In this document: positions 11,001 through 18,010 of the stretch, piece after piece | How the letters are laid out: each line of letters begins with the position of its first letter | Numbering within the stretch: the stretch's first letter is position 1 | Source: an uncultured Bacteroidia bacterium | GTDB taxonomy: Bacteria > Bacteroidota > Bacteroidia > Bacteroidales > ML635J-15 | Reading direction: 5' to 3' | Assembly: GCA_902800045.1 (NCBI GenBank) | Contig: CADCCZ010000003.1 | Coordinates: 124,001-188,000 of the forward strand | DNA length: 64,000 bases | The notes under the pieces: generated by a model | What the model saw: the letters and a program-made list of their open reading frames with translations, nothing else | What the model was told of the DNA's origin: nothing | The model's database searches: none | Position numbers and translations under genes: made by a program

Positions 11001-11044
11001 ACAAAAAAGCAAATTATAACTATAATATTCTTATAGCATTTCAT
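5078..11044 (-). CDS. Giant modular surface protein with alternating repeat and Ig-like domains and T9SS sorting domain
   Basis: 1988 aa. Signal peptide MKCYKNIIVIICFFVFAAMG ending near AWGQ. The body alternates about five copies of a ~170-aa module (hallmarks YSYTQQLY..SEI, VYSG..TF..GW..I, WDG..NILVA, then ..RP.I.FCI) with bacterial Ig-like (Big2-type) domains marked SVATVDGNGLVTAVTEGSA. Further on are an InlB/List-Bact-like repeat (FVGFKEWNTAADGSGTSYHA), a Cys-containing CUB/PPC-like segment (GESSCENAVAFCNGN) and a C-terminal T9SS type A domain (YVYPNPFRDELTVHL). No catalytic motif is seen. Probable role: adhesion or polymer binding at the cell surface. It follows the small exported protein ending at 11065 by 20 bp, so the two are probably co-transcribed. 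Confidence 0.88.
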   Translation of the reverse strand: MKCYKNIIVIICFFVFAAMGGNAWGQVISCSGSGYDCVQCGASTYSSNEYGPVSRTSSNNSKYYSYHQIIYKASELCENGGKINAIAFSANGAGPTVSIDIYMKNTTRTSFTSDTDWETSDLTLVYSGTVTFSDGWNTIILDTPFDYEGGNKNLLVSIDNNTGITSNPKFYYSTVTSNSCIARRATSDISISSPGYASARYGYRPNTAFCIKCNAGCTDPGTFAFSDDSETIIVGNTIDITDGGNLARPGISGTVSYESSDDDVATVDGSGVVTAIAEGSATITATFTPADASYCTKSDTYTITVTDGCTQVGSGTSYSEGYYNPIYTQQVSSAYKYSYTQQLYLANEISSDAGTIHHLKFQYSGPSNLELTGSNAVVIYLGQTTSTEIAAGANGWVSDANLTEVYSGPITFSSGWVEVDIDDYYWDGTRNILLAVKTNVLPTTNGKFYYSTKANTAKYAYSGSQITLNSSNVTTAAGSLNNRRPNIRFCISPCTPIVGTFSLSSASSSKTIGETVNLASGAGILTNSVTTPGTLSYSSNLPSVASVTSTGLVTALQAGTAEITVTYTPTSSAYCTTNLVYTITVTDGCSQVGSGATKGHITPFYSTNSNYYSYTQQLYTASEITAAGGEEGLVESIKFNYYGEAANENLPIEVYLGLTEQTTLTAGTSGWISDANLVQVYSGNKTFAPGWVDIDVSAAGFRWDGESNILVAMRTTSKPTEGDFYYTVVTGGAKYAQSTSSAIAINGTSYVPTSSDGSVTNYRPQIKFCIDACTDRASTLTFSTDTIRIVSGDSFARPTLSGTATPSGTITYTSSNPAVATITNSSTGALSMTGRYGTAVITASTPYETIGSVDYCAARAKYVIVVSCREPIATIDTTSLTLAPSETYNHLSIVSNNAGGVTWSSSNNSVATVDGNGLVTAVTEGYCVITGTVAADGIYCETTVTCNVHVAADDCTRVGWGTSTAPSLGAYSNIYRYSYTQQLYSATEIRMAGGRAGTINSIKVKYKGSYDVVSEIYMGMTTKDNLEDDYVRSGLTLVRNSGTIHFVDGWTEIILDNPFQWDGESNIVVVFNNDRGTTNTDSQNGCLVHVAQWNSNNTTEHAYKLRYYQVDDPSIVLNTSHLPTTYSGISDNRSDMKFCITECNNPVDAYFSSDNIIVALSGGTVATSLTVSPGSGHGTVTYSSDNESVATVNSTTGEITPVAEGSATIIASVAANGEYCAATAYLNVTVCNCPVAGDEQYQMGNHAYSEYTCAPVDNTYNYGYRQIIYPSDMLTPGTIHSIAFNFDYTSNLTEKDNVVIYMAHTSKSEFDNNTDWIISGLRQVYSGALTCTRGWNKFNLQTPFEYNGCDNLVVAIDDNSGKYNAIGEASDRYNYKFKTSQSANNIIIYYNNDTHNPDALDPREPTSPYNRLHADLVTNHYPDVKFCITPSASVVEHVHTLSYDVTTNCTGDGATVTPTSVSGETASYANVTTIMPSCSTFVGFKEWNTAADGSGTSYHAGDRVNLSCNDVTLYAIYNNEVQGESSCENAVAFCNGNSLSFAVSEGYGENYGNFCAFFNSPGTWWYMQIDEPGDINMTVASTAGDVDMACWGPFNNKTCDLSDLTDNGANGWYTYSHANEHYTNTDATPTLLTSTPVCSTNTLARPSGNLVDYGGSNSAEEYLQIVNAQHGDYYMILVANYANRDGYITFTQTGGEGRASCDVVTNCDITSISANTECMNSYSYKVSGEVSFRDAPTDGTLTVALGSNTLTFTPPFASPIAYEFTGLTPNGVSMNITATFESSTVNCSKTSSYMAPTKDYCKEVFLPITLVRLRGECNGKRALISWTTASEHNNDYFVVERSDDAVNFVEIGRVAGAGNSIEMLSYNYADYSIRTGENYYRLTQVDYDGTRTTSEIIVVHCSGNVSLGDPDVYVYPNPFRDELTVHLVNFGDVAAHIQVYDMLGRMLFERTADDTEVVLQLGALPDAAYTVRVSTADFVVNKKVVKNN

Positions 11045-11064
11045 ATCAAAAATATTTTACAGGG

Positions 11065-11505
11065 TTAATTATTCGAAGCGCGGTCGTTCTGCTTGCGCCA
11101 GAGAGCAGCAGCTTCGTTCATCATACTTACTACTTCGGGAATATCTACCTTCTCGGCTCCGTCGATCATGCAACGGGTCTTGCCAGGGAAAATAACAAGA
11201 CGGCTAATGTCCATCTTGTCAATGGTATATTCCTTTATAAAATCGATTTCGTTTTGTCCTGTGGGCATCTCGGTAACCGTAAAGTAGGTTATCTGGGTGC
11301 CGTCGTCGTAGGTCTTGGAGGCTACAATCTCTACAAACTTAATCTCCTGCGCCTGCACCATAGTGAATGTACAGCACAACAACAATACGATTGCCAGTAG
11401 CCTAATCAGTCCGCCAATACGAGAGATTACACCAACATTGTTAGAATTAACGTTCGCCCCCTCCTTGTTGCAAGCAAGGGAGCATAAAAAATTTGCTTCT
11501 TTCAT
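11065..11505 (-). CDS. Small exported protein of unknown function
   Basis: 146 aa from the ATG at 11505; the open frame extends to 11565 but lacks good features there. An unusually long N-terminal region of about 30 residues precedes a hydrophobic segment (LLAIVLLLCCTFTMVQAQ), so a start further in is possible. The mature part is about 95 residues and begins EIKFVEIVASKTYDDGTQIT. No family recognised. It lies 20 bp upstream of the giant T9SS protein and probably shares its transcript, so it could be an accessory periplasmic factor. That is inference only. Confidence 0.6.
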   Translation of the reverse strand: MKEANFLCSLACNKEGANVNSNNVGVISRIGGLIRLLAIVLLLCCTFTMVQAQEIKFVEIVASKTYDDGTQITYFTVTEMPTGQNEIDFIKEYTIDKMDISRLVIFPGKTRCMIDGAEKVDIPEVVSMMNEAAALWRKQNDRASNN

Positions 11506-11514
11506 AGTTAAAAA

Positions 11515-11532
11515 ACAAGTAATTTTACTTGT
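11515..11532. promoter_or_regulatory. 18-bp perfect palindrome upstream of the exported-protein/T9SS-protein operon
   Basis: ACAAGTAATTTTACTTGT is two 8-bp arms around TT, about 10 bp upstream of the ATG at 11505. A minus-strand -7-like element TACTTTTAC lies at 11542-11534, so the palindrome would fall at or just after the transcription start. Operator or 5'-UTR hairpin; function unproven. Confidence 0.35.
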
Positions 11533-11769
11533 TGTAAAAGTAGAGTCTTTAATACTGCTAGGCACTTAAAATTTTGTTAAGGGGAATTAAAGAATCGTAA
11601 TCGATTGGATGCCAGAGATATGAACTGGGAAAAAGATTTTTTGCAAAGACAAACGAGAGGTCGGATGGGTACTATATTGAGGAATAAACACGACAAAAAT
11701 TATACGAACGCAAACCACAAATAGAGAAAAAAGAGGAAAAAGGAAGAAAAACGGCAAGACGGGACGACA

Positions 11770-12012
11770 AGGGGTTCCTCGCGGGGCTCGGAAAAGAAAG
11801 AAGAAAACGACAACAGGGACAACAATAAACAACAAAGGACAACAAGAGGATTCCTCGCAAGGCTCGGAACGGAAAGAAGAAAACGACAACATAAACAACA
11901 AAGGACAACAAGAGGGGTCCTCGCGGGGCTCGGAAAAGAAAGAAGAAAACGACAACAGGGACAACAATAAACAACAAAGGACAACAAGAGGATTCCTCGC
12001 AAGGCTCGGAAA
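11770..12012. repeat. 66/76-bp tandem repeat (142-bp higher-order unit, two copies)
   Basis: Four copies of CCTCGCGGGGCTCGG or CCTCGCAAGGCTCGG start at 11777, 11853, 11919 and 11995 (steps 76, 66, 76). They alternate between the GGGG and AAGG versions, so the higher-order unit is 142 bp. Between them run purine-rich AAGAAGAAAACGACAAC and ACAACAAAGGACAACAAG tracts. This is followed at 12015-12052 by a run of GTTGTC-type words of the opposite strand sense. Overlapping minus-strand open frames (for example 11587-12024) translate to low-complexity FFSEPREE/CCPLLF peptides and are not genes. Confidence 0.75.
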
Positions 12013-12092
12013 AAATGTTGTCAAAGGTTGTCATAAGTTGTCTTGGTTGTCGTAAAAAAAAGAAGAAAACGACAACAGGAACAACAAGGGAC

Positions 12093-12315
12093 AACAAAAC
12101 ACCGACAGTCCACCCCTGCAGTCATCGCGGAAGCTAGTCGTAGCACGCGATACGGAACGGGGAGCGTTGCGGAGAGTGCTATCCGCGATCTCATGGTCAT
12201 TACCGCTCGTTATGTTTTTGCCCTGCCCCAATTTAACGCCCTTAACGTTCTTAAGGCCATTAAGGGCGGGGGGCAAATAACATTGCGGCGGATTGGTGGG
12301 CGCTATCATGACCCC
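12093..12315. repeat. ~210-bp interspersed structured repeat, copy 3
   Basis: Third copy, same orientation as copies 1 and 2 about 8 kb away, with the shared left edge AACAAAACACCGACAGTCC. The outer arms ATCGCGGA/TCCGCGAT are conserved. The inner stem is a perfect CGCCCTTAA/TTAAGGGCG pair although its loop differs from copy 1, so pairing is kept while sequence changes. It ends close to a separate palindrome GACCCCAGCGGGGTC (12310-12324). From there to 12552 I see no gene or repeat. Confidence 0.7.
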
Positions 12316-12552
12316 AGCGGGGTCGAACGTTTATAGCAGCGATAGCTGCGGTGGGATAGCGCTGGCGCACGTTTTTGTCGCGGAATAAAATGGAGCATAC
12401 AAAAACTGTGACAGCGCGAAAAGAAAACGAAGCAAAAAAATTGCAACCGCCATTACAATAACAGCAGTTGCAATATACAAAACCTTGTTAATAAATAAGA
12501 TATATGAGCAGAGCAGGTTTTCCCCCTACCCTGCACGCATGTAGTTAAATTG

Positions 12553-14208
12553 CTATTTCTTCTGATACAGATACCTCTTTATGCTGCGCTTGGGCGTACG
12601 CTCGAAGTCCTCGTGCATGAACTCAATCTTCTGTATCGAGGCATACGACGGCAATTCCTTGTTCACCGACGGCAGCCAGTCGCGAATCATATTCTCCAAC
12701 GCCTCACAACCAATGCCATCCTGCTCGGCCTGCTGGTAGTCGGGATAAATGAGCGCTGTGAGCACACCATGGTCGTCGACAACCAACGACTCGGTAACGT
12801 AAGTCAGACTGTTGAGCACACTCTCAAGCTCCTCGGGGTAAATGTTCTGTCCCGACGGACCAAGAATCATACACTTGCAACGTCCCTTCAGATACAGATA
12901 GCCATCGCTATCGACAACACCCATGTCACCAGTGCGGAACCATCCATCTTCGGTGAAAACCTGCTGCGTAGCCTCCTCGTTCTTGAAATAGCCGAGGAAA
13001 ACATTGGCACCCTTCACCTGCACCTCGCCGGCAATCTTCTCGGGATCGGGCGAATCGATACGCAACTGCATGTTGCGCACCACCTTGCCGCACGAAAACA
13101 TACGCGTGTTGTTCCAATGTGCATAACATATTATAGGTGCGCACTCGGTCATGCCGTAGCCGACGGTAAAGCGGAAACCTATCTTGCGGAAGAAACGCTC
13201 CACCTCGTTGTTGAATGCTGCGCCACCGATAATAACCTCCTCGAAGGCGTTGCCGAAAGTGTTGGTAAGCTCGGTGCAAATCTTCTTCTCTATCATCTGG
13301 TCGACAATCGGAATGCGGAACAAAAGCTTGTTCTTGTCGAGAATCGGCTTCAACTTGTTCTTGTATATCTTCTCAATTATCAGCGGCACCGAGATGATAA
13401 TGTCAGGATGTATGTCGGCAAATGCCTGCATTATGAGCTTCGGCGTCGGCATCTTGGTAATGAAATGCACATGGGCGCCCATGGTCATCTGGAACATAAA
13501 TTCGAACATAAATCCGTACATGTGAGCCATCGGCAGCATCGAAACTACCTGCGAACCCTGTCCGAAACGCGGCAAAGCGTCGAGATGTGCGAAATCGACA
13601 TTACTCGACAAGGCACGATACGGAATCATTACGCCCTTCGACTGTCCCGAAGTTCCCGAAGTGTAGTTTATGATTGCCAATTCGTCGGGTGTATCTTCGT
13701 AATACTTAATGTCTCCCTTCTCGAAACGCTTGGGATAACGCTTGCCGTACAACTCGTTGAGATGCTCGCGCACCTGCATGTACTCGTCGCTGGCAGCAAA
13801 CAGGAAATTTAGGTCCGAAATGTTTACAACTACCGAAACACCAGGCATTTCTGCAATATCGAGGCCCTTCCATACAGCATCGTCAACAAAAAGCACACGC
13901 GCTTCGGAATGATTTACAAGATGCTGTATCATCGACGGCTTGAACTCGTGCTGCAACGGAACAGGAACCGCTCCGTAGGTAAGCGATGCAAGAAAACATA
14001 CGCCCCAGTTGGCCTGGCTGCGCGAACAAAGAGCAACCTTGTCGCCTTTGTGCAGACCGCACTGCTCGAATGCAATATGTAACTTCGATATGCGGCGGGC
14101 TATATCAGAATAAGTAAGTGTAATTCCTTGATAATTAGACAATGCAGGAAGCCCCCAATTGCGAACAAAACTTTCCTGAAGTCTTTTGTTGAATGAAATA
14201 TTCTCCAT
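12553..14208 (-). CDS. Long-chain acyl-CoA synthetase (AMP-binding)
   Basis: 551 aa, cytosolic. ANL-superfamily adenylating enzyme. The P-loop signature YTSGTSGQSKGVMIP is near residue 180, the A5 motif GYGMTECAP near 355, and the hinge/A8 motif reads GWFRTGDMGVVDSDGYLYLKG. The C-terminal Lys region is KRSIKRY. Length and motifs fit FadD-type fatty acid:CoA ligases, which activate fatty acids as acyl-AMP and then acyl-CoA. An acyl-ACP or aryl substrate cannot be excluded. It is transcribed divergently from the AraC regulator that starts 104 bp away, which might control it. Confidence 0.85.
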   Translation of the reverse strand: MENISFNKRLQESFVRNWGLPALSNYQGITLTYSDIARRISKLHIAFEQCGLHKGDKVALCSRSQANWGVCFLASLTYGAVPVPLQHEFKPSMIQHLVNHSEARVLFVDDAVWKGLDIAEMPGVSVVVNISDLNFLFAASDEYMQVREHLNELYGKRYPKRFEKGDIKYYEDTPDELAIINYTSGTSGQSKGVMIPYRALSSNVDFAHLDALPRFGQGSQVVSMLPMAHMYGFMFEFMFQMTMGAHVHFITKMPTPKLIMQAFADIHPDIIISVPLIIEKIYKNKLKPILDKNKLLFRIPIVDQMIEKKICTELTNTFGNAFEEVIIGGAAFNNEVERFFRKIGFRFTVGYGMTECAPIICYAHWNNTRMFSCGKVVRNMQLRIDSPDPEKIAGEVQVKGANVFLGYFKNEEATQQVFTEDGWFRTGDMGVVDSDGYLYLKGRCKCMILGPSGQNIYPEELESVLNSLTYVTESLVVDDHGVLTALIYPDYQQAEQDGIGCEALENMIRDWLPSVNKELPSYASIQKIEFMHEDFERTPKRSIKRYLYQKK

Positions 14209-14300
14209 GTTCTATTTTTTAAATTCGGCGCGAAATAATGCATAATAAACCGACTGAAAAAATTATTAGGAAAAATGGACAACTTTTAGTGATAAATTTA

Positions 14301-14308
14301 TATCTTTG
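14301..14308 (+). promoter_or_regulatory. -7 element for the AraC-family gene
   Basis: TATCTTTG followed by CC matches the Bacteroidetes -7 consensus TAnnTTTG. It lies 4 bp before the chosen ATG at 14313, implying a leaderless or very short leader transcript. This supports the inner start over one at 14238. No convincing -33 element is seen. Confidence 0.4.
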
Positions 14309-14312
14309 CCTT

Positions 14313-15188
14313 ATGGAACGCAACATAAACTACAACGATGGCGACATCCTGATAAAGGATAGTTTTGGTGACATTTTTCTGGCAGGAACAATACGTACCA
14401 CCATGGTTTCGGCTGTAATATGCACGGCTGGACAAGTAAGTTTCTCGCTCGGTGGCACGACGTACACAGCTATGGCGAACGACATTGTGATACTTCCGCC
14501 AAACCTGTCTATTGACGACGTTGTTCTCGACGACGATTTCGACGGATTGTTCTTTGCGCTGTCGTACGTAAAGTTCGAAAAGACAATTATGTCGGGACGC
14601 GGTCTGTGGCCTCTGATGATGTACACACGCACGCACCCGATTATCCACATGAATAAGCAGGAAATGAAGCTTGCACTTGACTATTTTTCCATAGTGCGCG
14701 AGAAAATTGCTTCGCCGCGCGACTTCTACTACAAGGAAATCATGCTTCTGCTGATGGAAACCGTTTTTTATGAAATTTGCGTAATCATAAACAGGCATAT
14801 CGACACAAATGTGCTCACCGTAATCGCCAAGCAGAAGGACTTGGTTTTCCGCAAGTTCATCGATTTGCTCTCGACCGAAAGCATTCACTCGCGAACCGTT
14901 GCCGACTATGCCAAAATGCTGTGTGTATCGCCCAAATACCTATCGCATGCCGTACAGTCGTTAAGCGGCAAGAACGCCCTGACATGGATTCTCGAATACG
15001 CTACCGACGCTATTGCCCACGAACTGCGCTACTCGGACCGTTCCATAAAAGAAATCGCTCATGCTTTCGAATTCTCGAGCATAAGCGCATTCTCAAAGTT
15101 TGTCCGCATACGCCTCGGCTGCTCGCCCCGCGACTTCCGAAACAAAGCCTACGATTCGGAAACAGGGCAGAAAGGCGCGCTATCCTAA
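14313..15188 (+). CDS. AraC/XylS family transcriptional regulator
   Basis: 291 aa from the ATG at 14313 (MERNINYNDGD); the open frame to 14238 is upstream of a good -7 element and is rejected. The N-terminal ~170 residues form a cupin-like sensor. The C-terminal ~100 residues are a double helix-turn-helix AraC DNA-binding domain (VADYAKMLCVSPKYLSHAVQ and IKEIAHAFEFSSISAFSKFV). Effector unknown. The last 9 bp overlap the convergent kinase gene. The divergent acyl-CoA ligase is the natural candidate target. Confidence 0.85.
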   Translation: MERNINYNDGDILIKDSFGDIFLAGTIRTTMVSAVICTAGQVSFSLGGTTYTAMANDIVILPPNLSIDDVVLDDDFDGLFFALSYVKFEKTIMSGRGLWPLMMYTRTHPIIHMNKQEMKLALDYFSIVREKIASPRDFYYKEIMLLLMETVFYEICVIINRHIDTNVLTVIAKQKDLVFRKFIDLLSTESIHSRTVADYAKMLCVSPKYLSHAVQSLSGKNALTWILEYATDAIAHELRYSDRSIKEIAHAFEFSSISAFSKFVRIRLGCSPRDFRNKAYDSETGQKGALS

Positions 15189-16025
15189 ATGGAACTTCAG
15201 CAACTCGGCTGTAACCTCGTTAATAATAAACACATTATCTCTGGAATACCCTAACTTTTCAAGTTCTTCGACCAAAATGCCGCTGAAATAGTAGGCGATG
15301 CTTCCGCAAAAACCAATCCTATACTTCAGATAGTCGGGATAAATAAGCAGGTAGTTGCCAAAGAAGTCTCTAAACGACTGACGCATAAGCTCCTGCATCT
15401 GCGGATGGTCGATGTGCTTGCTGATAATCTTGGTAAAGTTAGCAAGGTAACGGTTAGGATGTTCGCCCTTGTAAACGGACTTCAAGACGGTTGTTACAGT
15501 TTCGCCGGTTTCCTCAAAAATCAGCTTTGTAAGTTCCACATCAAAGCGTCCTTCCAAGTAACGTTTGATGAAAGTTTTTCCGATTGTCGCGCCACTACCT
15601 TCATCACCAAGAATATAGCCAAGCGAAACAGGGCACTTTGTTATCTCTGTGCCATCGTAGAAACACGAATTGGAGCCTGTGCCTAAAATTGCAGCGACAC
15701 CTTTCTCGTGCTTAAGCAGTGCCCTTGCAGTTCCCAGCATATCGGAGTAAATGTTTACGCATGCCTTGCTGAAAAAAGTTGACAAGGCTTCCTGCAGATG
15801 GGCAAAGTTGTCGCAACTGGAGCATCCCGAACCATAAAAATATACATCGGTAACATCGTTGGCATTCACTTCCTTGGGGAAAGCCGCCGACATGCAATAC
15901 TCAACCTCGTCGCACGTCACAAAATACGGATTGAAACCAATGGTCTTGAAAGTATATTCCTGTCCTTTTCCGTCGGACACCACCCACAAAGTCTTTGTCG
16001 AACCGCTATCTGCTATTGCTATCAT
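15180..16025 (-). CDS. BadF/BcrA-type ATPase, N-acetylglucosamine kinase-like
   Basis: 281 aa, ASKHA fold. The phosphate-1 motif ADSGSTKT lies at residues 4-11. GTGSNSCFYDG and GYILGDEGSGATIGK provide phosphate-2 and sugar/ATP-binding loops as in the BadF/BadG family of GlcNAc kinases. No Cys ligands of the benzoyl-CoA reductase activator type stand out, so sugar kinase is preferred over reductase activator. It follows the flavodoxin gene by 12 bp and is probably co-transcribed with it. Confidence 0.8.
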   Translation of the reverse strand: MIAIADSGSTKTLWVVSDGKGQEYTFKTIGFNPYFVTCDEVEYCMSAAFPKEVNANDVTDVYFYGSGCSSCDNFAHLQEALSTFFSKACVNIYSDMLGTARALLKHEKGVAAILGTGSNSCFYDGTEITKCPVSLGYILGDEGSGATIGKTFIKRYLEGRFDVELTKLIFEETGETVTTVLKSVYKGEHPNRYLANFTKIISKHIDHPQMQELMRQSFRDFFGNYLLIYPDYLKYRIGFCGSIAYYFSGILVEELEKLGYSRDNVFIINEVTAELLKFHLG

Positions 16026-16037
16026 CGCCTAAATTGT

Positions 16038-16610
16038 TTATTGTAAAGATTTTACCCACTCTTCGAGCTGCTCCTTGGTAGTATTGTTGAGCAGACGACC
16101 TTCTTTCCAATTAGCCTTTGGATATGCAGCTTTCAAATCATTGCAAGCCTGTTCGATTGTGCTACCACCCGAAGTTGCAAACGGAATGACTGTCTTACCA
16201 GCAAAGTCGTGAGCCTCCATGAAGGTGTTGATTATAGTAGGACAAGTGTACCACCAAATCGGGAAGCCTACATAAATTGTGCTGTAGTCGTTGATATTTA
16301 GGTCGCTTTTCTTTATTGCTGGGCGCGACGATTTGTCCTTCATTTCCACCGACGAGCGCGACAGAGAATCTCTCCAGTCGAGGTCGGCATCGGTATAAAT
16401 CTGTTCGGGTACGATTTCGTAAAGGTCGGCACCAGCGACTTCTGCAAGTTGTGTTGCAACGCCTCTTGTCACTCCCGAAGCAGAAAAATAAGCTACTAAT
16501 GTTTTCATTTCCTTTGTTTCGTTTTGATTTTCTGATTGTTTTTCTGCATTTGCACAAGCGCATACGCACAATGCGATGGCAATTACCGAAATAATAGATA
16601 TTTTCTTCAT
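16038..16610 (-). CDS. Membrane-anchored flavodoxin (lipoprotein)
   Basis: 190 aa from the ATG at 16610 (MKKISIISVIAIALCVCAC); a longer frame to 16643 is less likely. The lipobox-like CVCAC suggests a lipid-anchored protein. The flavodoxin domain follows: the FMN phosphate loop is modified to YFSASGVTRG (TLVAYFSASGVTRG), and PIWWYTCPTIINTF and PFATSGGSTIEQ are the other FMN-contacting loops, as in the flavodoxin_4 family. Role: electron transfer or quinone/thiol redox outside the inner membrane; partner unknown. Confidence 0.82.
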   Translation of the reverse strand: MKKISIISVIAIALCVCACANAEKQSENQNETKEMKTLVAYFSASGVTRGVATQLAEVAGADLYEIVPEQIYTDADLDWRDSLSRSSVEMKDKSSRPAIKKSDLNINDYSTIYVGFPIWWYTCPTIINTFMEAHDFAGKTVIPFATSGGSTIEQACNDLKAAYPKANWKEGRLLNNTTKEQLEEWVKSLQ

Positions 16611-16683
16611 AACTGATACATTTTGTTTTGGCAAATATAACAAAAAAAGAAAACTGTTGTATGTAATAAAACAAATTAAGGTG

Positions 16684-16893
16684 CGACCCCCAGAGGTCGT
16701 TAAAAATTATTTTGCTGTGAGCTAAACCTATGCGACCTCGCCGAGGTCGTGGTTACATTGCCGCGCTGTTTTATTGGCATGCACATTAGTGGCCGGAACT
16801 ATTTGTTTATTTGCGGACTATGGATGGGCGACCTCGGAGAGGTCGTATGTTATAGAAATACAACAGATTGATATATCGACCTCAGCGAGGTCG
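16684..16893. repeat. Four REP-like palindromes, CGACCTC-n3-GAGGTCG
   Basis: Copies lie at 16684-16699 (imperfect, CGACCCCCAGAGGTCG), 16733-16749, 16829-16845 and 16877-16893. The three-base centre varies (GCC, GGA, AGC) while the stems are constant. Start-to-start distances are 49, 96 and 48 bp, that is, multiples of about 48-49. The intervening sequence is not conserved. No transposase is adjacent. The array fills the 380-bp gap between flavodoxin and tsf. Confidence 0.75.
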
Positions 16894-16931
16894 CACAAAT
16901 CACAAAAAAAGCTTCGAGAAATGGATATGAT

Positions 16932-16967
16932 ATAAAAAAACAAAGGGCATCCGTAATGGACGCCCTC
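16932..16967 (-). terminator. Rho-independent terminator of the rplM-rpsI-rpsB-tsf operon
   Basis: On the minus strand an AGGGCGTCC stem pairs with GGATGCCCT (one mismatch) around ATTAC and is followed by a TTTGTTTTTTT run. It starts about 24 bp after the tsf stop codon. Confidence 0.8.
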
Positions 16968-16990
16968 TGCCTGATAGAATTATGAAATCA

Positions 16991-17986
16991 TTAATTTTTC
17001 AAGCCGAATCTTATGAAACTTGTAGCAACAAGTCCCTTTTCTACTGATTCGAGGTACTGAGCGATCGATACCTTTGAATCGGAGATGTAAGCCTGGTTCA
17101 TAAGAGTTGATTCCTTGAAGAACTTCTGCAAACGACCGTTTGCGATAGCATTTATCTTAGCTTCCGGCATAGTAGCAACAGTTGCTTCGGTAACTTCGGT
17201 TCTAATCTTGCGAGCTTCGTCAGCCTGTTCCTTAGTTATCCATCCCTTTGCCATGTTGCTTTCGATATGGTCGTCGCTGTCAACGAGGTTCGGGTTGATG
17301 CCAGCTTTCTTCAAAGCAGCGTCAACAGCCTTTGCGCTGAGTTCGAGCTTGGTCTTGTTGATTGCAATCGAGAATTCTTCGTCCTTAACCTTCTGAGGAA
17401 CGCTAGCTTCGTCAACTGCAACAGGATTCATAGCAGTAACCTGCATTGCAACGTTACGGCCAACCTGACGGTCAACAACCTTGTTAAGACCGATAACTGT
17501 AGCGAGCTTGTTTCCGTTGTGGATGTATTCAACAACGTAAGGAGCTTCCATCTTGTTGTAGTATGCAAGTTCCATCTTTTCGCCAGTTATACCGCTTCTT
17601 TCAGCAACTGCGTCAACGATAGTCTTTCCGTTTACTGTCAAAGCCTTGAGAGCTTCGAGGTCGGCTGGAAGATTGTCACAAGCAACCTTAAGGATGTCCT
17701 TTGCGAGGTTTACGAAATCGTCGTTCTTAGCAACGAAGTCGGTTTCGCAGCTCAATGCGATAACAACACCAACGGTATTGTTCTTTGCAGTACCAGCGAG
17801 AACAGCACCTTCGGTAGCTTCGCGGTCAGCACGCTTGTTAGCGATAGCAAGACCTCTTTCTCTGATAAGATCCTTTGCCTTTTCGAAATCACCGTCAGCT
17901 TCTGTCAAAGCCTTCTTGCAGTCCATCATACCTGCACCGGTCAAATCTCTCAATTTCTTTACGTCAGCAGCACTTATATTTGCCAT
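16991..17986 (-). CDS. tsf: Translation elongation factor Ts
   Basis: 331 aa, cytosolic nucleotide-exchange factor for EF-Tu. The N-terminal UBA-like domain (MANISAADVKKLRDLTGAGM) is followed by the conserved MDCKKALTEADGDFEKA helix, then the duplicated core with ETDFVAKNDDF. The length is that usual for Bacteroidetes, longer than E. coli Ts (283 aa). It lies 24 bp after rpsB and is followed by a strong terminator, so it is the last gene of the ribosomal operon. Confidence 0.97.
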   Translation of the reverse strand: MANISAADVKKLRDLTGAGMMDCKKALTEADGDFEKAKDLIRERGLAIANKRADREATEGAVLAGTAKNNTVGVVIALSCETDFVAKNDDFVNLAKDILKVACDNLPADLEALKALTVNGKTIVDAVAERSGITGEKMELAYYNKMEAPYVVEYIHNGNKLATVIGLNKVVDRQVGRNVAMQVTAMNPVAVDEASVPQKVKDEEFSIAINKTKLELSAKAVDAALKKAGINPNLVDSDDHIESNMAKGWITKEQADEARKIRTEVTEATVATMPEAKINAIANGRLQKFFKESTLMNQAYISDSKVSIAQYLESVEKGLVATSFIRFGLKN

Positions 17987-18010
17987 TGTCTTTCGGTTTT
18001 AACGTTAATA

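Noticed and set aside
11587-12309. Several overlapping minus-strand open frames with Leu/Phe/Ser/Cys-rich translations
   Set aside because: They are translations of the 66/76-bp tandem repeat, near-identical in different frames, with no signal, domain or start context.
12550-13812. 420-aa plus-strand open frame
   Set aside because: Antisense shadow of the acyl-CoA ligase gene; the minus-strand protein has all AMP-binding motifs.
15180-16025. 2-hydroxyacyl-CoA dehydratase or benzoyl-CoA reductase activator
   Set aside because: The expected iron-sulfur Cys ligands and partner dehydratase genes are absent; a GlcNAc-kinase-like role fits the length and motifs better.
16684-16893. CRISPR array
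   Set aside because: Repeats are 17-bp palindromes, only four, with irregular gaps (one missing position) and no cas genes.
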